A stretch of DNA of 64,000 nucleotides from the NCBI GenBank assembly GCA_015178975.1, contig WHVD01000130.1, positions 1 through 64,000 of the forward strand, in the 5' to 3' direction. The translations under genes and the position numbers were made by a program. Shown one piece after another: positions 8,946-21,254 of this stretch. Source of the stretch: Hysterangium stoloniferum. Its lineage: Eukaryota > Basidiomycota > Agaricomycetes > Hysterangiales > Hysterangiaceae. Positions within the stretch are counted from its first letter, which is position 1. Every line of letters begins with the position of its first letter. The notes under the pieces are model-generated. The model ran no database searches. It saw only the letters and a program-made list of their open reading frames with translations, and had not been told where the DNA came from.

Positions 8946-9756
8946 TGTTACGACCCGGACAAATCCCGCCGGACTCCGGGCATTAACCCGTACGCCCCCA
9001 CGTGCTACAAGCACCAATCGTCTGTTTATAGGATTTCCCGCCCGGACTCCGTTACGACAAGACTCGTTACGTTCGACCTCATTACGACACATATCAGTCA
9101 CCGGATTTCCCCGGACTCCGTCTCTGTCTATGTCCGTCTTCGTCCCACGCATCAGTCACCGGATCCCGCTCAGAATCCCGTCACCACTCTATTCGAGCCC
9201 CGTTCCCGTTTTAGTCAAATGACCTGTCACGATTAGGACTCCGCTCCCGCTCCGTTTCCCGTTATGGGTTATGCTTTGTCACGATTCGGACTCCGCTCCG
9301 TTCCGTTCCGTTCCTAACACCAAATTTGGTGTTTACATTTCCCGTTCATGTTTTGTTAGTTTCGTTTTCATTATTACCGGATTAGTATGTTCATTCACTC
9401 CATGGTCTATTTAAACTGGCAGATGTTGTACATACAATCCAGTCAGAAAATTAGTAGTTTATTTCCCCCTTTTAATCTATATATTTTCCCTACTCTAAAT
9501 CACACCGCTCGCACTAGTCGGAGCCCACGGGCTCCGGCGTATCTATCTCTCCCGACTATCTCAACTCACGACTCACGACCTACGACCTACGACTCACGAC
9601 CTCACGAACCCCGCCCGGACTCCCCGGGATTCCCGTCCGCCTGTTCGAAATTGGACAACACGATCTAGCGAGGGCGCAGCCTATAAGCTGAAGCCAAGTC
9701 CTACCGGATATCCCGCGGGTTTCTCACGAGACCCGCCCTGTGTGTGTATCCTAACA
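8946..9756 (+). repeat. 3' LTR of element A (811 bp)
   Basis: It is nearly identical to 1697-2506. Of ten differences, seven are single-base indels, and two of the three substitutions are CG to TG or CA. It ends CCTAACA and is followed by GTAGC (9757-9761). Confidence 0.97.
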
Positions 9757-9761
9757 GTAGC
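9757..9761. repeat. Target site duplication of element A, right copy (GTAGC)
   Basis: Matches 1692-1696. Immediately after it the gypsy-B frame resumes with 'cacgggaatg', continuing the sequence broken at 1696. Confidence 0.97.
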
Positions 9762-12700
9762 CACGGGAATGAACACATGTCCTATGCTTATTATTCCTAA
9801 ACCTCCAAAGGCTGATGGCACTTTGCAAATATGCACAGTAGTGGATAAGCATGAGGTGACCTAACACATATAAGCTGGTGACCCCCTTGCCAGATATTGA
9901 AGCCATTCTATAAAATGTTGTGCATCATAAGTATCGGAGTTTGATAGATGGGAAGGATGCCTACGAGCAGATCCAAGTGGTTCCTGAGCATGTCCACCAG
10001 ACATTGTTCACCTCTCCTGATGGCACTATGGAAAGCCTGACATTACAAATAGGGGATTGCAATGGTCCGTCAACCTACCAGACATTGATGAACCACATAT
10101 TTGCGCCGTATATTGACATCTTCATGGATGTATACTTGGATGATATTCTCGTATACTCTGACTCTATCAGTGATCATGTTAAGCATCTACGTGCTGTGTT
10201 TACAGTGCTCTGTTGGGAAAAATTATACCTGGCTGTCAACAAGATGCACTTGTTTGCTTCGGAGTTACCAGTTTTAGGGCATGTGATTAATGATAAAGGT
10301 ATAAAAATGGACCCACATAAAGTCAATACAGTGGGCAACTGGAAGATCCTAACAAATAAGCAACTTTTGGCGGGATTTTTAGGAGCAGTGGGATATCTCG
10401 CTAACAACTGTGAGGGAGTTTGAATCCCAATGGCTATTTTAGCAGCACAGACAGGAGTAAACAGGCAGTGGCAGTGGGGTGCAACGGAGCAGCATGCCTT
10501 TGAAGATGTGAAGTGTATTGTTCAGGCCCATCATGACAGTTATAGAATTGCATTGGACTACTCACAAGGTCATCAAACCATTAATTTGGTGACAGACGCT
10601 TGTTTAACAGGTGCAAGTGGCATTCTCAGTCAAGGTGAAGATCTCTGCACCACTGCAGTAGTGTCATTCTGGTCGGGGAAGTTCAACTCAGCACAGCAGA
10701 ACTACCCTATCCACGAACAGGAGTTGTTGGCTATCGTGGAATCACTGAAACAATTCCAGTCACAACTGTTGGGGGTAAAATTTCGAATCTGTACTGACCA
10801 TAAAGGGATAGAATATATACTTACGCAGAAGAACCTGTCTCCGAGGCAGACGTGGTGGCTGGATCTTCTAAATGAATTCCACTTCGAGATTCATACATTT
10901 GCAGATGCTCTATCGAGAATCTATAGCGATGAGCCCTTGGGCACCATTAGGGCTGAATCCGAGTACGTAACTGACATTCCAGGGATGGAAGAGGATACAC
11001 AGGGGGTGCACTACATTTCAGGGGTTCCTGGCTTCAACAGTGTGTTGACACCACTGTATACAGGGTCTGCAGTGGTAGCATTGGAGGAATCACCAAGACA
11101 GTCAGGAAGGTTGGCTACTCAAATGTGTCCGTCATATGCAACACTCGCAGGGATGGGAGCAAGGAGGAAAGGATGTATTGAAGGATCATGAGAGATGACC
11201 GAAAAGATACACATTGGTCATAGTAAGTCATCTGGATCACCCCTGGAGCATCCATCACAAGGGGTGAGGGGCAAAACACCAAATATGTCTGGTCATCAAG
11301 ATTATGTTGAACGGCCTTCTTCACGAGTGACAATGGAGGATGCATTACCTGAGTTGCCTTCAGATTTTTTACTAGCAGAAATCCCATTGGAGGACCACGC
11401 AGGATTGGACATCCCAGAAGTCCTACGACGACAGTATGGATCAGATGTTTTCTTCTCTAGGATATGGACAACGCCACAGGAGTATAAGGGCTTTACATCA
11501 CAGGACGGGTTTCTGTTCTTAAATCTGGAGGACGTCAAACTACTTTGCATCCCTGATATTACCATTGGGACTCGACAAGTGTGGGAAATTGTTATCTCGC
11601 ATGCCCATTCCATCTTGGCCCATCTACGGGCAAGGAAAACTGCCACATATTTGCAAACCAATGTGTGGTGGCCATCATTAACCAAGGATGTCAAATTATT
11701 TTGCAAGTCATGCAGTGTGTGTGCCACTTCGAAATCTGAAACACAGAAACCGCAGGGACAACTTCGCTCAATGGAAGTGCCATCACAGCTGTGGGAGGCA
11801 ATTGGGATTGATTTTGTAGGACCCTTGCAAGCGTCTAGGAATTGCCTTGGAGAGTTCGATAGCATCTGCGTTATTATTGACCATTTAACTTGCATGGTCC
11901 ATTTGGTACCAGTGCGCAGCAACTATACTGCTATTCAAATGGCTGAGGTGACCTTCGACCATGTTTACAAGTTGCATGGGCTGCCTGACAAAATCATTAG
12001 TGATCGAGATTCATTATTTACAAGTATCTTTTGGAGGGTGCTTCATCGGTTGATAGGAGTCGAATTGCAGATGTCTTCATCATACCACCCCCAAACAGAT
12101 GGCGCTACTGAATGTGCAAATCTGACAATGTCACAAATGCTTAGGCAATGTGTAGCACCAAACCAGAAAGACTGGGTATCAAAGCTGTCAGCTATTGAGT
12201 TTGCGATGAATAATGCTACATCAGAAACAACTGGATTCTCACCATTTTCTTTGAATTATGGTCAGCTGCCACGGCCACTGCTCTGGGACAACAATACAAA
12301 GTATCCAGGTGTCCTTGAATTTGCAGAATGGATGAAGCTAGCAATCATTAATGCACATGATGAGATACTGACAGCCAGGGTTAAGCAGACGCGGCAGGCA
12401 AATCGACACCGGAGGTCTGCTGAATTTAATGTCAATGATTTATCCACGAAGAACTTACACTTACCAAAGAATCAGGCACATAAACTGCTGCCAAAATATA
12501 TAGGACCTTTTAGGATCAGCCGGGTACTGGAGCCAGGAGTGACATACCAGTTGGAACTGTCAAGGGAGCTCAAGCAACAGGGGATTAACCCAAGTTTTCA
12601 TGCCTCATTTCTTCGTATACACATTCTGAATGACGATTGTCTGTTCCCAGGGAGGCAGTTGAGGCAAATTCCTGGTTTTGGTAGTCAGCCTCATGAGAGG

Positions 12701-13650
12701 GCAGTCGAGAAGATTCTTGCTCATTCAGGCAAGGGTCTCGAGGCCTTCTTTGAGGTCTTGTGGAACACGGGAGAAACTACCTGGTTGCCATATCAAGCTG
12801 TTCAGCATGTTCATCCATTGAAGGCTTACCTGGAGGCACTAGGTGTTACAAGTGTTCGATCATTGCCCAGGGGCCAAGGGTGGCTCTCAAATCGCATCGA
12901 AATCACCAAGATGTCTTTGAGCTCGGAGTGTCATCAGGAAGTGTCTTGCAAATCAAGCGCTGAGGACTTACCTTCTATTTATGTTGGCTCAGCTGTCCCA
13001 ATAATTGTGCAAGATTCACCCACTCTGGATGCTCAGGAGTATCCAACACAAGTATCCATGGAGTTTCTGATGACTACAATGGCTGCTGTTTGCGATAGTG
13101 CTCTTCGAGGCGTTCAGGTGGCGTGGGAATTGTGTATGGAGCAATTCGAGACTATGCAGCATCAACTTCTTGAAGCACAGCAGAAGAATAACATACCACA
13201 ACCCACCTCTGCTGTCAACCCTTGTAGAAGGGAACGGACCCATGCATGGAGGGAGAGACAACAACCTTCATCACTACTAGATAGGTTGTCTCCACGGCTG
13301 GATGTACCAGGAAGCCTAATGTCACGGCACCAAAACCAGGCCTCAACTGCTACCCATCGCCAGAGAAGGAGGCAGCGACAGGGTCCTTTCGTGCCGTTGG
13401 AACCGTCATTTTGCACTGCCTGGAAACTCAGCCGGGGATGGGCGTGTCAGCTCTAGGTTCTCAAAAAGGATCGCAAGCAACAGAGAGGTGCATACGGGAG
13501 GTGGAACAATATCAGTTGACAAAAGATGGGTCGGATGCATTGAGTCATCAAGTTGATCATGGTCAACAGGAGACGATGGACCTCGATGGAGGTTATGTGA
13601 GTGATGACCTAGACGAGCTGGAGCATGGGGTGTTGGAATTGCATCATTGA
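9762..13650 (+). pseudogene. gypsy-B copy 1: RT, RNase H, integrase and chromodomain-like end of Pol (broken)
   Basis: Apart from the first ~150 bp, which are broken by a stop and frameshift, this reads in one frame from about 9920 to 13456 with TGA stops at 10421-10423 and 11189-11191. RT shows IDGKDAYEQ and VYLDDILVYS. RNase H shows TDA, HEQELLAI and TDHKGIEY (10600-10815). Integrase shows GIDFVGP, ISDRDS and GATEC, the three catalytic acids (about 11800-12120). The C-terminal end has a chromodomain-like stretch with FEVLW and TTWLPY (about 12690-12830). A frameshift near 13440 moves the last part into another frame that ends at 13650. Both stops fit a CGA to TGA change. This would have copied and integrated the element; it is now inactive. 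Confidence 0.9.
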
Positions 13651-13684
13651 ACCAACCTGCTGCAAATTACATGCTGCATTGCAG

Positions 13685-13698
13685 CATGGGAGGGCGGG
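13685..13698 (+). other. Polypurine tract of gypsy-B copy 1
   Basis: The purine-rich CATGGGAGGGCGGG directly abuts the 3' LTR at 13699. Confidence 0.6.
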
Positions 13699-13977
13699 TG
13701 TAATGGGAGTGGACCTGGTGGCAGACTTGGCACAGAGCGGTCTACTGCTGTTGTCTCAGGGGGTAAAGAGAGGGTAGAAAATTTTCCGATCATTACACTG
13801 TTTCATTTCTATTATCTGTCATTAGGGGGTTTAGTCTACGAATGTTAGCATAAATAGGGAAGCCACCCATTAGCTACAGCAGTTATTTCGAATTGGAGCC
13901 TATTCCTACTCTGTTAGTTCCTCTTCGTAAGAAGCTCAAACCGAAGGATTACGCTATCTTACAAGCCGAACCTTACA
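13699..13977 (+). repeat. 3' LTR of gypsy-B copy 1 (279 bp)
   Basis: It begins TGTAATGGGA and ends CCTTACA. It aligns over its full length, with the same 279-bp size, to the inverted LTR at 21255-21533. Most differences are C/T or G/A transitions. Confidence 0.92.
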
Positions 13978-16213
13978 GTAGTCAATGAATTTACTCAGCC
14001 TCCCAGATATAAACACCAATACATGTTTCTCGTCATTATACTTGGGCCATGTATTTCAGCTGTTTCAGCCCTCCTGGCGATCCTCCACCATTTGATGGGT
14101 GCTCCAAGCCTCATGTGATTGTGACCAGTGTGACCACTGGTTGTGGAAAAAGAAGTTTCCATATTAAAACCACAATTCAAAAAGCAGGGTAAATACAGAA
14201 TTTGATCCCCAAGACATCCGAAAATCGGCTTAAATACCATACACGAGTCACGTACCATAGCCCACGGCCTCCCATGACCGACACTGAGCATTAGCAACTT
14301 GCCTATCATGGGTCCCCAGGCACACATGTCAGATTAAGCGCCATTAAGAAGCATCCTTCCAACACTTAAAACAGGCGATACTGATGATTGGTTTCTCAAC
14401 CATCTTGTCTTTCTGTGTCTTTGGCCAAATAGAGGTTGTGTAGGGTATCGGCCGATATGGTTTCATTACATCTAAAACAATGAAGATAAATACTATTATT
14501 TTTGTCCATAAATAATTCAGAATTATCGTCATTCCGCTGATGTCAAAAGGAAAAAATGAATTACCGATTTGTCCTCTGACCATACTCAGTGGGCTGATGC
14601 CTGACTTAACCCATGTACACCCAACCTATCATGTCAGAAGGTGATTCACTGACTGACACATTGATTGGTAGAAGTACTTCATTACAAGCTTATCGAGCCA
14701 TTGTAGTTGTGCATTGACATTAAGCCAACCCATACTACTTTTTAATAGAAAGGAAATAGAATTTTATAGCTTGATCTATCTTAAGAAACACGTCAGGCCG
14801 TGTGGGACACTCAACGATCACTATTCATCCCCTGAATAAATATCTTTACAAACTGCTCAGCATTTCTTGATCTTCCAAGTTTGGATGCATGGTTGCCAAT
14901 TGCAATCAATGATATTTTTGGCGCTATGCCCATTGGTATAACCTCGTTCCTTACCACCCCAGGTTTATTCTGCACTACCACCGAATCCAAGCACTTGAAT
15001 AAAATCATCGCTTCTACAACGACGATGAAGCCCCTCGGTTTCACCAGACCCATTGTGGTCCTAAGTGGGATCACTCTGAGGGCCTTAATACTCCCATTGG
15101 TGTTCCTGTGTCTGTTGATGACACAGTTGAACTTCGTGCTATCCATGGTTCCCACCATTATTTCCATTTCCACTTGGATTTTCACAGGCAACATCTCAAA
15201 TGCTCAGTACATGTATCTGCCCTTGTTTCTCGCATTGTTACCTCCTGCCCCATACTCACATTACTGCCACAGCACCTATGTCAACACCGCCTCGCAAAGA
15301 TTCTTATCGGTCATCCTTCACCACTACATCTCGGAATACCCAGTTCAAGGCGTTGGATATACGGACTGATATGTCTATATCACTTGGCTACCAGCTCCCG
15401 GGTTTCAACAGGGGTTTTAATCCCTTCTTCACTGCCGTGACAGGATTCAAGCTATTTGCACACCTCGAGTTGAGCCTGGAGTAGGCTGTGGGATTATTTG
15501 GTTGGCTTCCCATGAGTGACATGAAACACTCCTTGAATTCAGTTTGTTAAGGTGATGTGTGAGTGGCGGTGGCTCTTATTTGTTGCCTGCTATGCTGTCA
15601 CTTACTGATTGCACTGCTGTTAGACTGCATCCATTCTCAAAAGAACCCTTGCGACAGTGTTGATGAGCAAGCCATTTGGAAACAGACTCAGCTGCGTCAC
15701 GCACTTCCCACATGCGCTGCATGTACACATCAAGGAGACTATCTGTCATGAGCTCAAGCAATGGTGAGTGTTATGTGCAGCGACGAATAGTTATATACTT
15801 GAAAATGATTTTCTAGACATGCTGTGGTGATCGGCGGTGCGTGTATTGCCTTGATACACATCGCTCTTGTATTCAAGGGGGTCAATCTTAGAGAGTATGG
15901 GCCCTCATGCTGGGTAGATCACTATTGACAGGATCATTCGCCCAGTGCATTGTGCAAGGTTTTTCCGACATCGTTTAATTAATGTCATCAGATAGTTACT
16001 GGACTTAATTTGAGCAGGACGCAACGATGAACGTTCCATCCCCACATCCGTCCCAAAACAAATACCACCATCCACCCCAAGTCACAAACTGTTAGTGATG
16101 ATGGATGTGAGTATACGGTACTGGGTTCGTATTGGTTATTTTTACTTTTCATCATCTATTACTCAACCATCCTACTATTTACACAATTTTCCTTCATGGC
16201 TGATGACAATGAA
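13978..16213. other. Unassigned 2.2-kb segment between the two gypsy-B copies
   Basis: No conserved domain, RNA gene or repeat seen elsewhere in the window. Between about 14811 and 15440 three frames are open at once: a hydrophobic + frame of 162 residues (14881-15369), a second + frame, and a minus frame of 127 residues (15194-14811). None has recognisable motifs or convincing splice sites. It may be a relic of another element or host intergenic DNA. Confidence 0.5.
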
Positions 16214-16484
16214 GCCACTAGTCCAATGCAATTCTATAACTGTCATGATGGGCCTGAACAATACACTTCACATCTTCAAAGGCATGCTGCTCCGTTGCAC
16301 CCCAATGCCACTGCCTGTTTACTCCTGTCTGCACTGCTAAAATAGCCATTGGGATTTGAACTCCCTCACAGTTGTTAGCAAGATATCCCACTGCTCCTAA
16401 AAATCCCACCAAAAGTTGCTTATTCATCAGGATCTTCCAGTTGCCCACTGTATCGACTTTATGTGGGTCCATTTTTATACCTTT
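16214..16484 (-). pseudogene. gypsy-B copy 2: end of RT and start of RNase H, truncated
   Basis: This resumes the RT frame after the solo LTR, with MDPHKV, GFLGAVGYLA and FEDVKCIVQ motifs. It matches copy 1 at 10295-10568. The homology ends within the IALDY stretch. Where copy 1 has a TGA (10421-10423) this copy has CAA (16358-16356), both explained by an ancestral CGA. Confidence 0.85.
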
Positions 16485-17553
16485 TGTCAGGAACCGGAAA
16501 GCCCGCCGGCCTCCGGGCCCCCGGACCCCATCCTACATGCTCCCAACCCTCTATATTGTATAGTTACAACCGGAGTTCCCACGGGAGCCTGCACGTCAAC
16601 TTGTTTATGCCTGACACTCTGTATGCACCCCACCTGTCTGCACCTAACCCTCTGTGTCTCATACACCAGTCCTCGGACTCCACCGGACTTCGGACTCCAC
16701 TCTATGTACACCCGACACTCTGTGTCTTATGTACCAGTCACCGGACTCCGACCGGACTCCTGGAACCCCTCTAACAGAGCATAGAACCCTGCTCCTGTTA
16801 TCTGTCTCTGCATCTCACACACCAGTCATCGGAAAACCCACGGGACTCCACCGGACCTCCTGCACATCAAGCCTGTCTATTCCCGACACTATCTTGTGCA
16901 CCAAGTCACCGGACTCCGACCGGACTTCCGGAACCCCTCTAACTGAGCCCCGCTCCAGTTATGGTTAAATGACCTGTCATGATTTGTTCTCCGCTCCCGT
17001 TCCATTCCGTCCCTAATTCCCAGTTTAGTATTTACTTGTTTCATTTTATGTTTAATAGTTCTGCCTCTCATTAATACCAGATTTGGTATTATTACATTTC
17101 ACAGTCTATATAAGTCTGCTATATTCATGTACTTAGAATCCAGTTTCAATCTCAAACAAGTTTAACCCTCGAACTAGTTTTCCCCCAAACAAGTTTGACC
17201 CTTGAACAGTCTCTAGTCCTCTTGTCTGTCTGCACACTCAATTCCCGGAAATCCCACGGGAACTCCGGAATCTATATCTCCTTGCATGCATTCTGTCAGT
17301 TCGAAATATGGACATTCGAATGAGTGTACGAGGGTGCAGCCTATAAGCTGAAGCCAAGTCCATCTCAGTCGTTACCCTTTCTCTGGTAACTATTCTGACA
17401 CACCTGTCTTGTACTACTAATATCCCCGGAACACTCCCCGGACCTATTACCCGGGGAGTCCATGGGACTATTACCGAAAGTGTGTGTTCGGAATATAGTT
17501 ACCGGAGAAACCTCTGCGGGATGATCTGTGGAGCTTTTTTCGGGAACTTAACA
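16485..17553 (+). mobile_element. Solo LTR, 1,069 bp, related to element A's LTR
   Basis: It begins TGTCAGGAAC and ends ACTTAACA, and is flanked by CCTTT at 16480-16484 and 17554-17558. The empty site is AAAGG at 10295-10299 in gypsy-B copy 1. It shares with element A's LTR a 25-bp box (17336-17360), a stretch with AAATGACCTGTCA and the repeated GGACTCC/CTCCGCTCC motifs. It has a TATA box (CTATATAA near 17105). It is therefore the remnant of a second chromovirus removed by LTR-LTR recombination. Confidence 0.92.
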
Positions 17554-17558
17554 CCTTT

Positions 17559-18944
17559 ATTGTTAACCACATGCCCTAAAACTGGTAACTCCGAAGCAAA
17601 CAGGTGCATCTTGTTGACAGCGAGGTATAATTTTTCCCGACGGAGCACTGTAAACACAGTGCATAGATGCTTGACATGATCACTGATGGAGTCAGAGTAT
17701 ACGACAATATCATCCAAATATACATCTGTGAAGATGCCAATGTACGGTGCAAATATGTGGTTCATCAATGTCTGGTAGGTCGACGGACCATTGCAATCCC
17801 CTATTTGTAACATCAGGCTTTCCATAGTGCCATCAGGAGAGGTGAACAATGTCTGGTGGACATGCTCGGGAACCACTCGGATCTGCTCGTAGGCATCCTT
17901 CCCATCTATCAAACTCCAATACTTATGATGCACAATGTTTCATAGAATGGCTTCAATATCTGGCAAGGGGGTCGCCAGCTTATATGTGTTAGCATTCTGC
18001 TCACGCTTATCCACTACGGTGCGTATTCGCAAAGTGCCATCAGCCTTTGGAGGTTTAGGAATAATGAGCATAGGACATGCGTTCATTCCCGTGGCTACCC
18101 TCCACCTCCCATTCTTGATATACGCGGTTTTCTTTTCATGCCATAGATCTCTCATTGCTTCAGGGCATTTGGATGGTCTCCATGAGTAAGCTTTGGCATC
18201 ATCAATTATTGGAATGGTATGATTAACAGCCCTTAATGGAGGCAGTGCTGTTGATGCAGTGTCTGGGTCCAGGTCAGCTGCTTCAGCACATAAATCTGCC
18301 CCTAACCTCTCTAACTCATCGTCAAAAATGTCCACTACCACAGAACGGAGAGTCTCGATGTTATCTCCTTCCATGGGGAGTGGCAGAGCTGACCCAATGT
18401 TGACCCTTGTAGGATTCAACCCCATCATAACTTGATGTTGAAATATGAAAGGGGTCCCTAATATCAAGCCGTATGAATCAAGGTTAGCAACATTGAAATG
18501 CCGAGTACACTTTATATTCTGATATGAAAACTCAGCAGTAGCTGAATAATTAATTTTTGACCGTGATCTGTGAACAGCCAACTGGATAGTAAGTGGTTTT
18601 ACTAGTGGATCCTTGACTACTTGCAGCTGATCGACTAACGTCGTCGACATGAAGTCTGCAAGTGATCCACTATCGATCAGGGCTTCCATGCGACACCCAG
18701 GTTCCCTACATTCTACCTTTCCAATGTGCAGCAGAGGTCCGGGTAAGATGTTATCTTTAATCACAAAATCTGCAATTGACAAGGACACTTCAAATTGTGT
18801 CTTTAGATTTTGCCCCTCAGCGATGGCAGTATCTGGCCCAAAATATTCAGTAATTGATTTTTGCCGCCAAGCTGCGTAAATCCGCTCATGCAAAACATTA
18901 AACTCCTGTTGGTCTTCCGTATTTCTCAACACAAAGGAGGCCAT
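17559..18944 (-). pseudogene. gypsy-B copy 2: protease and RT part of Pol (broken)
   Basis: On the minus strand ALIDSGS (retropepsin, about 18680) is followed by LILGTPF, PMLIIPKP, TVVDKREQN, LIDGKDAYEQ and VYLDDIVVYS (RT catalytic, about 17715). The frame is continuous from 18944 to 17559 apart from one TGA near 17940. A deletion of about 1.04 kb relative to copy 1 joins the region upstream of the protease directly to the active-site motif. The RT is cut at GHVVNNKG by the solo LTR. The ATG at 18944 is internal; upstream a 1-base change in a run of ten A's breaks the link with gag. Confidence 0.88.
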
Positions 18945-19061
18945 GTGGAGTGGTATCTCGGCATGCTCCTTTTTTTTTTCAAATCTGTGAGTCGTTTAAC
19001 TCTGACAGCTCCAGCAGACACCACAGCACCCTTTCTGGGTGCCAAAAGGAATTTTCCTTGA

Positions 19062-21126
19062 GGACAATTGCTGGATTCATGACCCTCCTTCTTGCAATTG
19101 AAGCATCATCCTTCTGCTCGAAGTTGATTCATCTCGCTCCGACTTAATTTAGGACGTGGTTCAAGAGTGGTACTTCCCGATCCAGATGACTTGGACTGGT
19201 AATTTTTTGTCCCTTGACTATCAGCCTTCTGCCCCGTCTGACTCACTAGGTCCTTTTTTCGGGGCCATATCCAAGGCGATCTGGACAATGCGTTTTCCCT
19301 TCTCCCTTTATCTGCAATTCGAAATTCTTGTGCCACCTCAAATTGGGTAACAGTTTTGATGAGTTTTTTCCATGACGTATTATCAGGATTGAGTCCATTA
19401 TCTAACCATTTCTCTTTAATATAGTCATATGCTCCATCCCACACAATTTGCTTGAGTTGTCACTCATGGATGTCAGGAAACCTCCTCACATTATTTTCGA
19501 CATCTCGTGCAAAATCACGAAAACATTTTCTACCCTGCCTGGCAGATGTAAGTTGCTTTCGAAGATGCACTTTATAATCAGCAGGAAAGCAATAATCGAA
19601 TAGGCCATCATACACAGCCTTTAAAGTCCACTTCTGTTTGCTCAAAGCTACGTGCTTCATATAGAAGGAGCTTGCCTTTCCATCGAGGAAGTATATAATC
19701 ATTTTAACTGCCCACTTGCGATCTAACCCATTGATCTCTGCCCAGAGATCATATGTGTAGATGAATGCTTCAAGATCATCAAGTTCAGCTATGCCATTAT
19801 ATATCACAGCCACTTCGTTTTAACTCCAGCTAACAGTTTTTTAGTCCGTTTAGCCTCAGCCTTCGACCGTCTGTGCTTTTCGTGTCTTATTCGAGTAGAA
19901 GTCGGTGAGTTTTTCTTTCCACACTTCTTCTTCTTTGTTTCAGAATGACTCCCAGTAACATCTTCTGACCCAGATCCTGACTCCAGTGAGTCTGTGCTCC
20001 TTCCACTGATTTCCGAATCAGTGGAAATACTACTGGCAGAATCATCTGATCCATCACTACTAGATGGACTACTTGAATCGGATGGTGGTCCAAACTTCCC
20101 TTGCCCTCCTACTGCAAAGTATCCACCTTCCGGCACTTGTGAAGACTCCCTTACATAACGGCTAGTAACTTTCTTGGGCTTCTGCTCTTTGAGTGGCTGA
20201 CTATTCCGCGTTTCTCTCCCTTTGTGCAGGTTCTTTAAGGGACGTTCGCCTTCCATTCTTCCTTTCCCTTTGTTGGACGGCATCGGCAACTCCTTTTTAG
20301 ATCCATCTGCATTTGCAGGTTCTAACATAGACGATGTGGTTTCGGTTGTCCTAGGTGTGTTTTCCTCCACCTCAACTACAATGGCACTTAGATTTAGGGA
20401 GATAGGGAGAGAGGTTACTGAACTCTCCAACCCTCTAATCGTTCTCCCAGCCTTAGGTAAGGTCCACATTTCTGGTAGTGGCCCAAGCTGATCTTTGTCA
20501 GACTCCGAACAGTCGGACCATCTAAACTGAGCAGCCTGCCTGTGCTCAAGCGCCATATCCTGGGACACTCCCTCCTGTATTTCATTGTCATCGCCACTGC
20601 TCTCCATTTCAAACCACTCTGGAAAAAAGAGCGACTTTGGGCAGATGAGAGGTTTCTCCTTTTGCAGCATCCTCCGGAAGGTTTTTCGAGGGGCTGCTAG
20701 CTCTTCAGGATACAAGAGGTTATACTGGTATGTCCAGCTATGAAGAGTAACCGGAGTACGGAGGTATTCATTCATGAGGGGAAAAGGCTCTCTCTCTCTC
20801 CCACTTTCAGACGATTCTTTCGAGGCTTCACTACTGGGAGCATGGTCATATCCACCAGACGTGGCCATCGAGGAATCAGAGGTGGTTTTCGATACCTCTT
20901 CCATCTCGGCATCACGGTCCATCCTTCCCTCTCTCCCCTGATGAGTAGGGAGGATTGGTTCGGGGCCCGTGGCATTCAGAGGCGAAGAAGTACTACTCAC
21001 CGATGCACCGGCCGGATCGTTCAACTCATCAACTACCACCATTTTTCGAACAATTCTCTTGCTCCACACGGGGATTGCGCTTCGGACTGTGCCACGGCGA
21101 GTGACGGGTTGATTAATCTCGGACAT
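19062..21126 (-). pseudogene. gag: gypsy-B copy 2: Gag with CCHC knuckle (broken)
   Basis: The likely start is ATG 21126 (MSEINQP); the frame is open a little further up to 21168. The N-terminal 440 residues are acidic and Ser/Pro-rich. A frameshift near 19815 leads into the capsid-like core (FIYTYDLWAEINGL, about 19760), which is cut by a TGA at about 19462-19460. A second TGA at about 19108 precedes a zinc knuckle CFNCKKEGHESSNC (about 19103-19062). Both stops are in-frame TGA where CGA (Arg) would fit. The protein would have formed virus-like particles; this copy cannot. Confidence 0.8.
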
Positions 21127-21254
21127 TATGGCGGTATTGGTATGTGTTTGTTTTGTTCGTGTGCACACGTGTTATTGTTAAAACCTAGTGGGTGATCAGT
21201 CCACTAGTAGAAAATATAAAATAATACGAGATTGAAGACAAAATACTCAAAAAG

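Larger units (their letters stand above)
1697..9756 (+). mobile_element. Element A: near-intact Ty3/Gypsy chromovirus, 8.06 kb
   Basis: A complete LTR retrotransposon: LTR, primer site, gag, pol with C-terminal chromodomain, an antisense spliced gene, polypurine tract, LTR, and a 5-bp target duplication. The two LTRs differ by 3 substitutions and 7 single-base indels over 810 bp, so insertion was recent. The pol frame is open for 1202 codons. Gag and pol are in overlapping frames (+1 relation). Base composition is GC-richer than the region to the right. Gene order PR-RT-RH-IN-chromodomain and the self-complementary primer site place it with Tf1/sushi-like chromoviruses. Confidence 0.95.
1..13977 (+). 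mobile_element. gypsy-B copy 1, decayed Ty3/Gypsy LTR retrotransposon, interrupted and left-truncated
   Basis: Protease, reverse transcriptase, RNase H and integrase motifs occur in that order on the + strand, followed by a polypurine tract and a 279-bp 3' LTR. The 5' LTR and gag lie beyond the left edge. A younger element (1697-9756) splits it between the protease region and the first RT block. It has several stops and frameshifts, so it is a dead copy. The inverted relative at 16214-21673 allows its breaks to be located. Confidence 0.9.

Noticed and set aside
14881-15369. 162-codon hydrophobic frame
   Set aside because: Two other frames are open over the same bases and none shows a family motif; not called as a gene.
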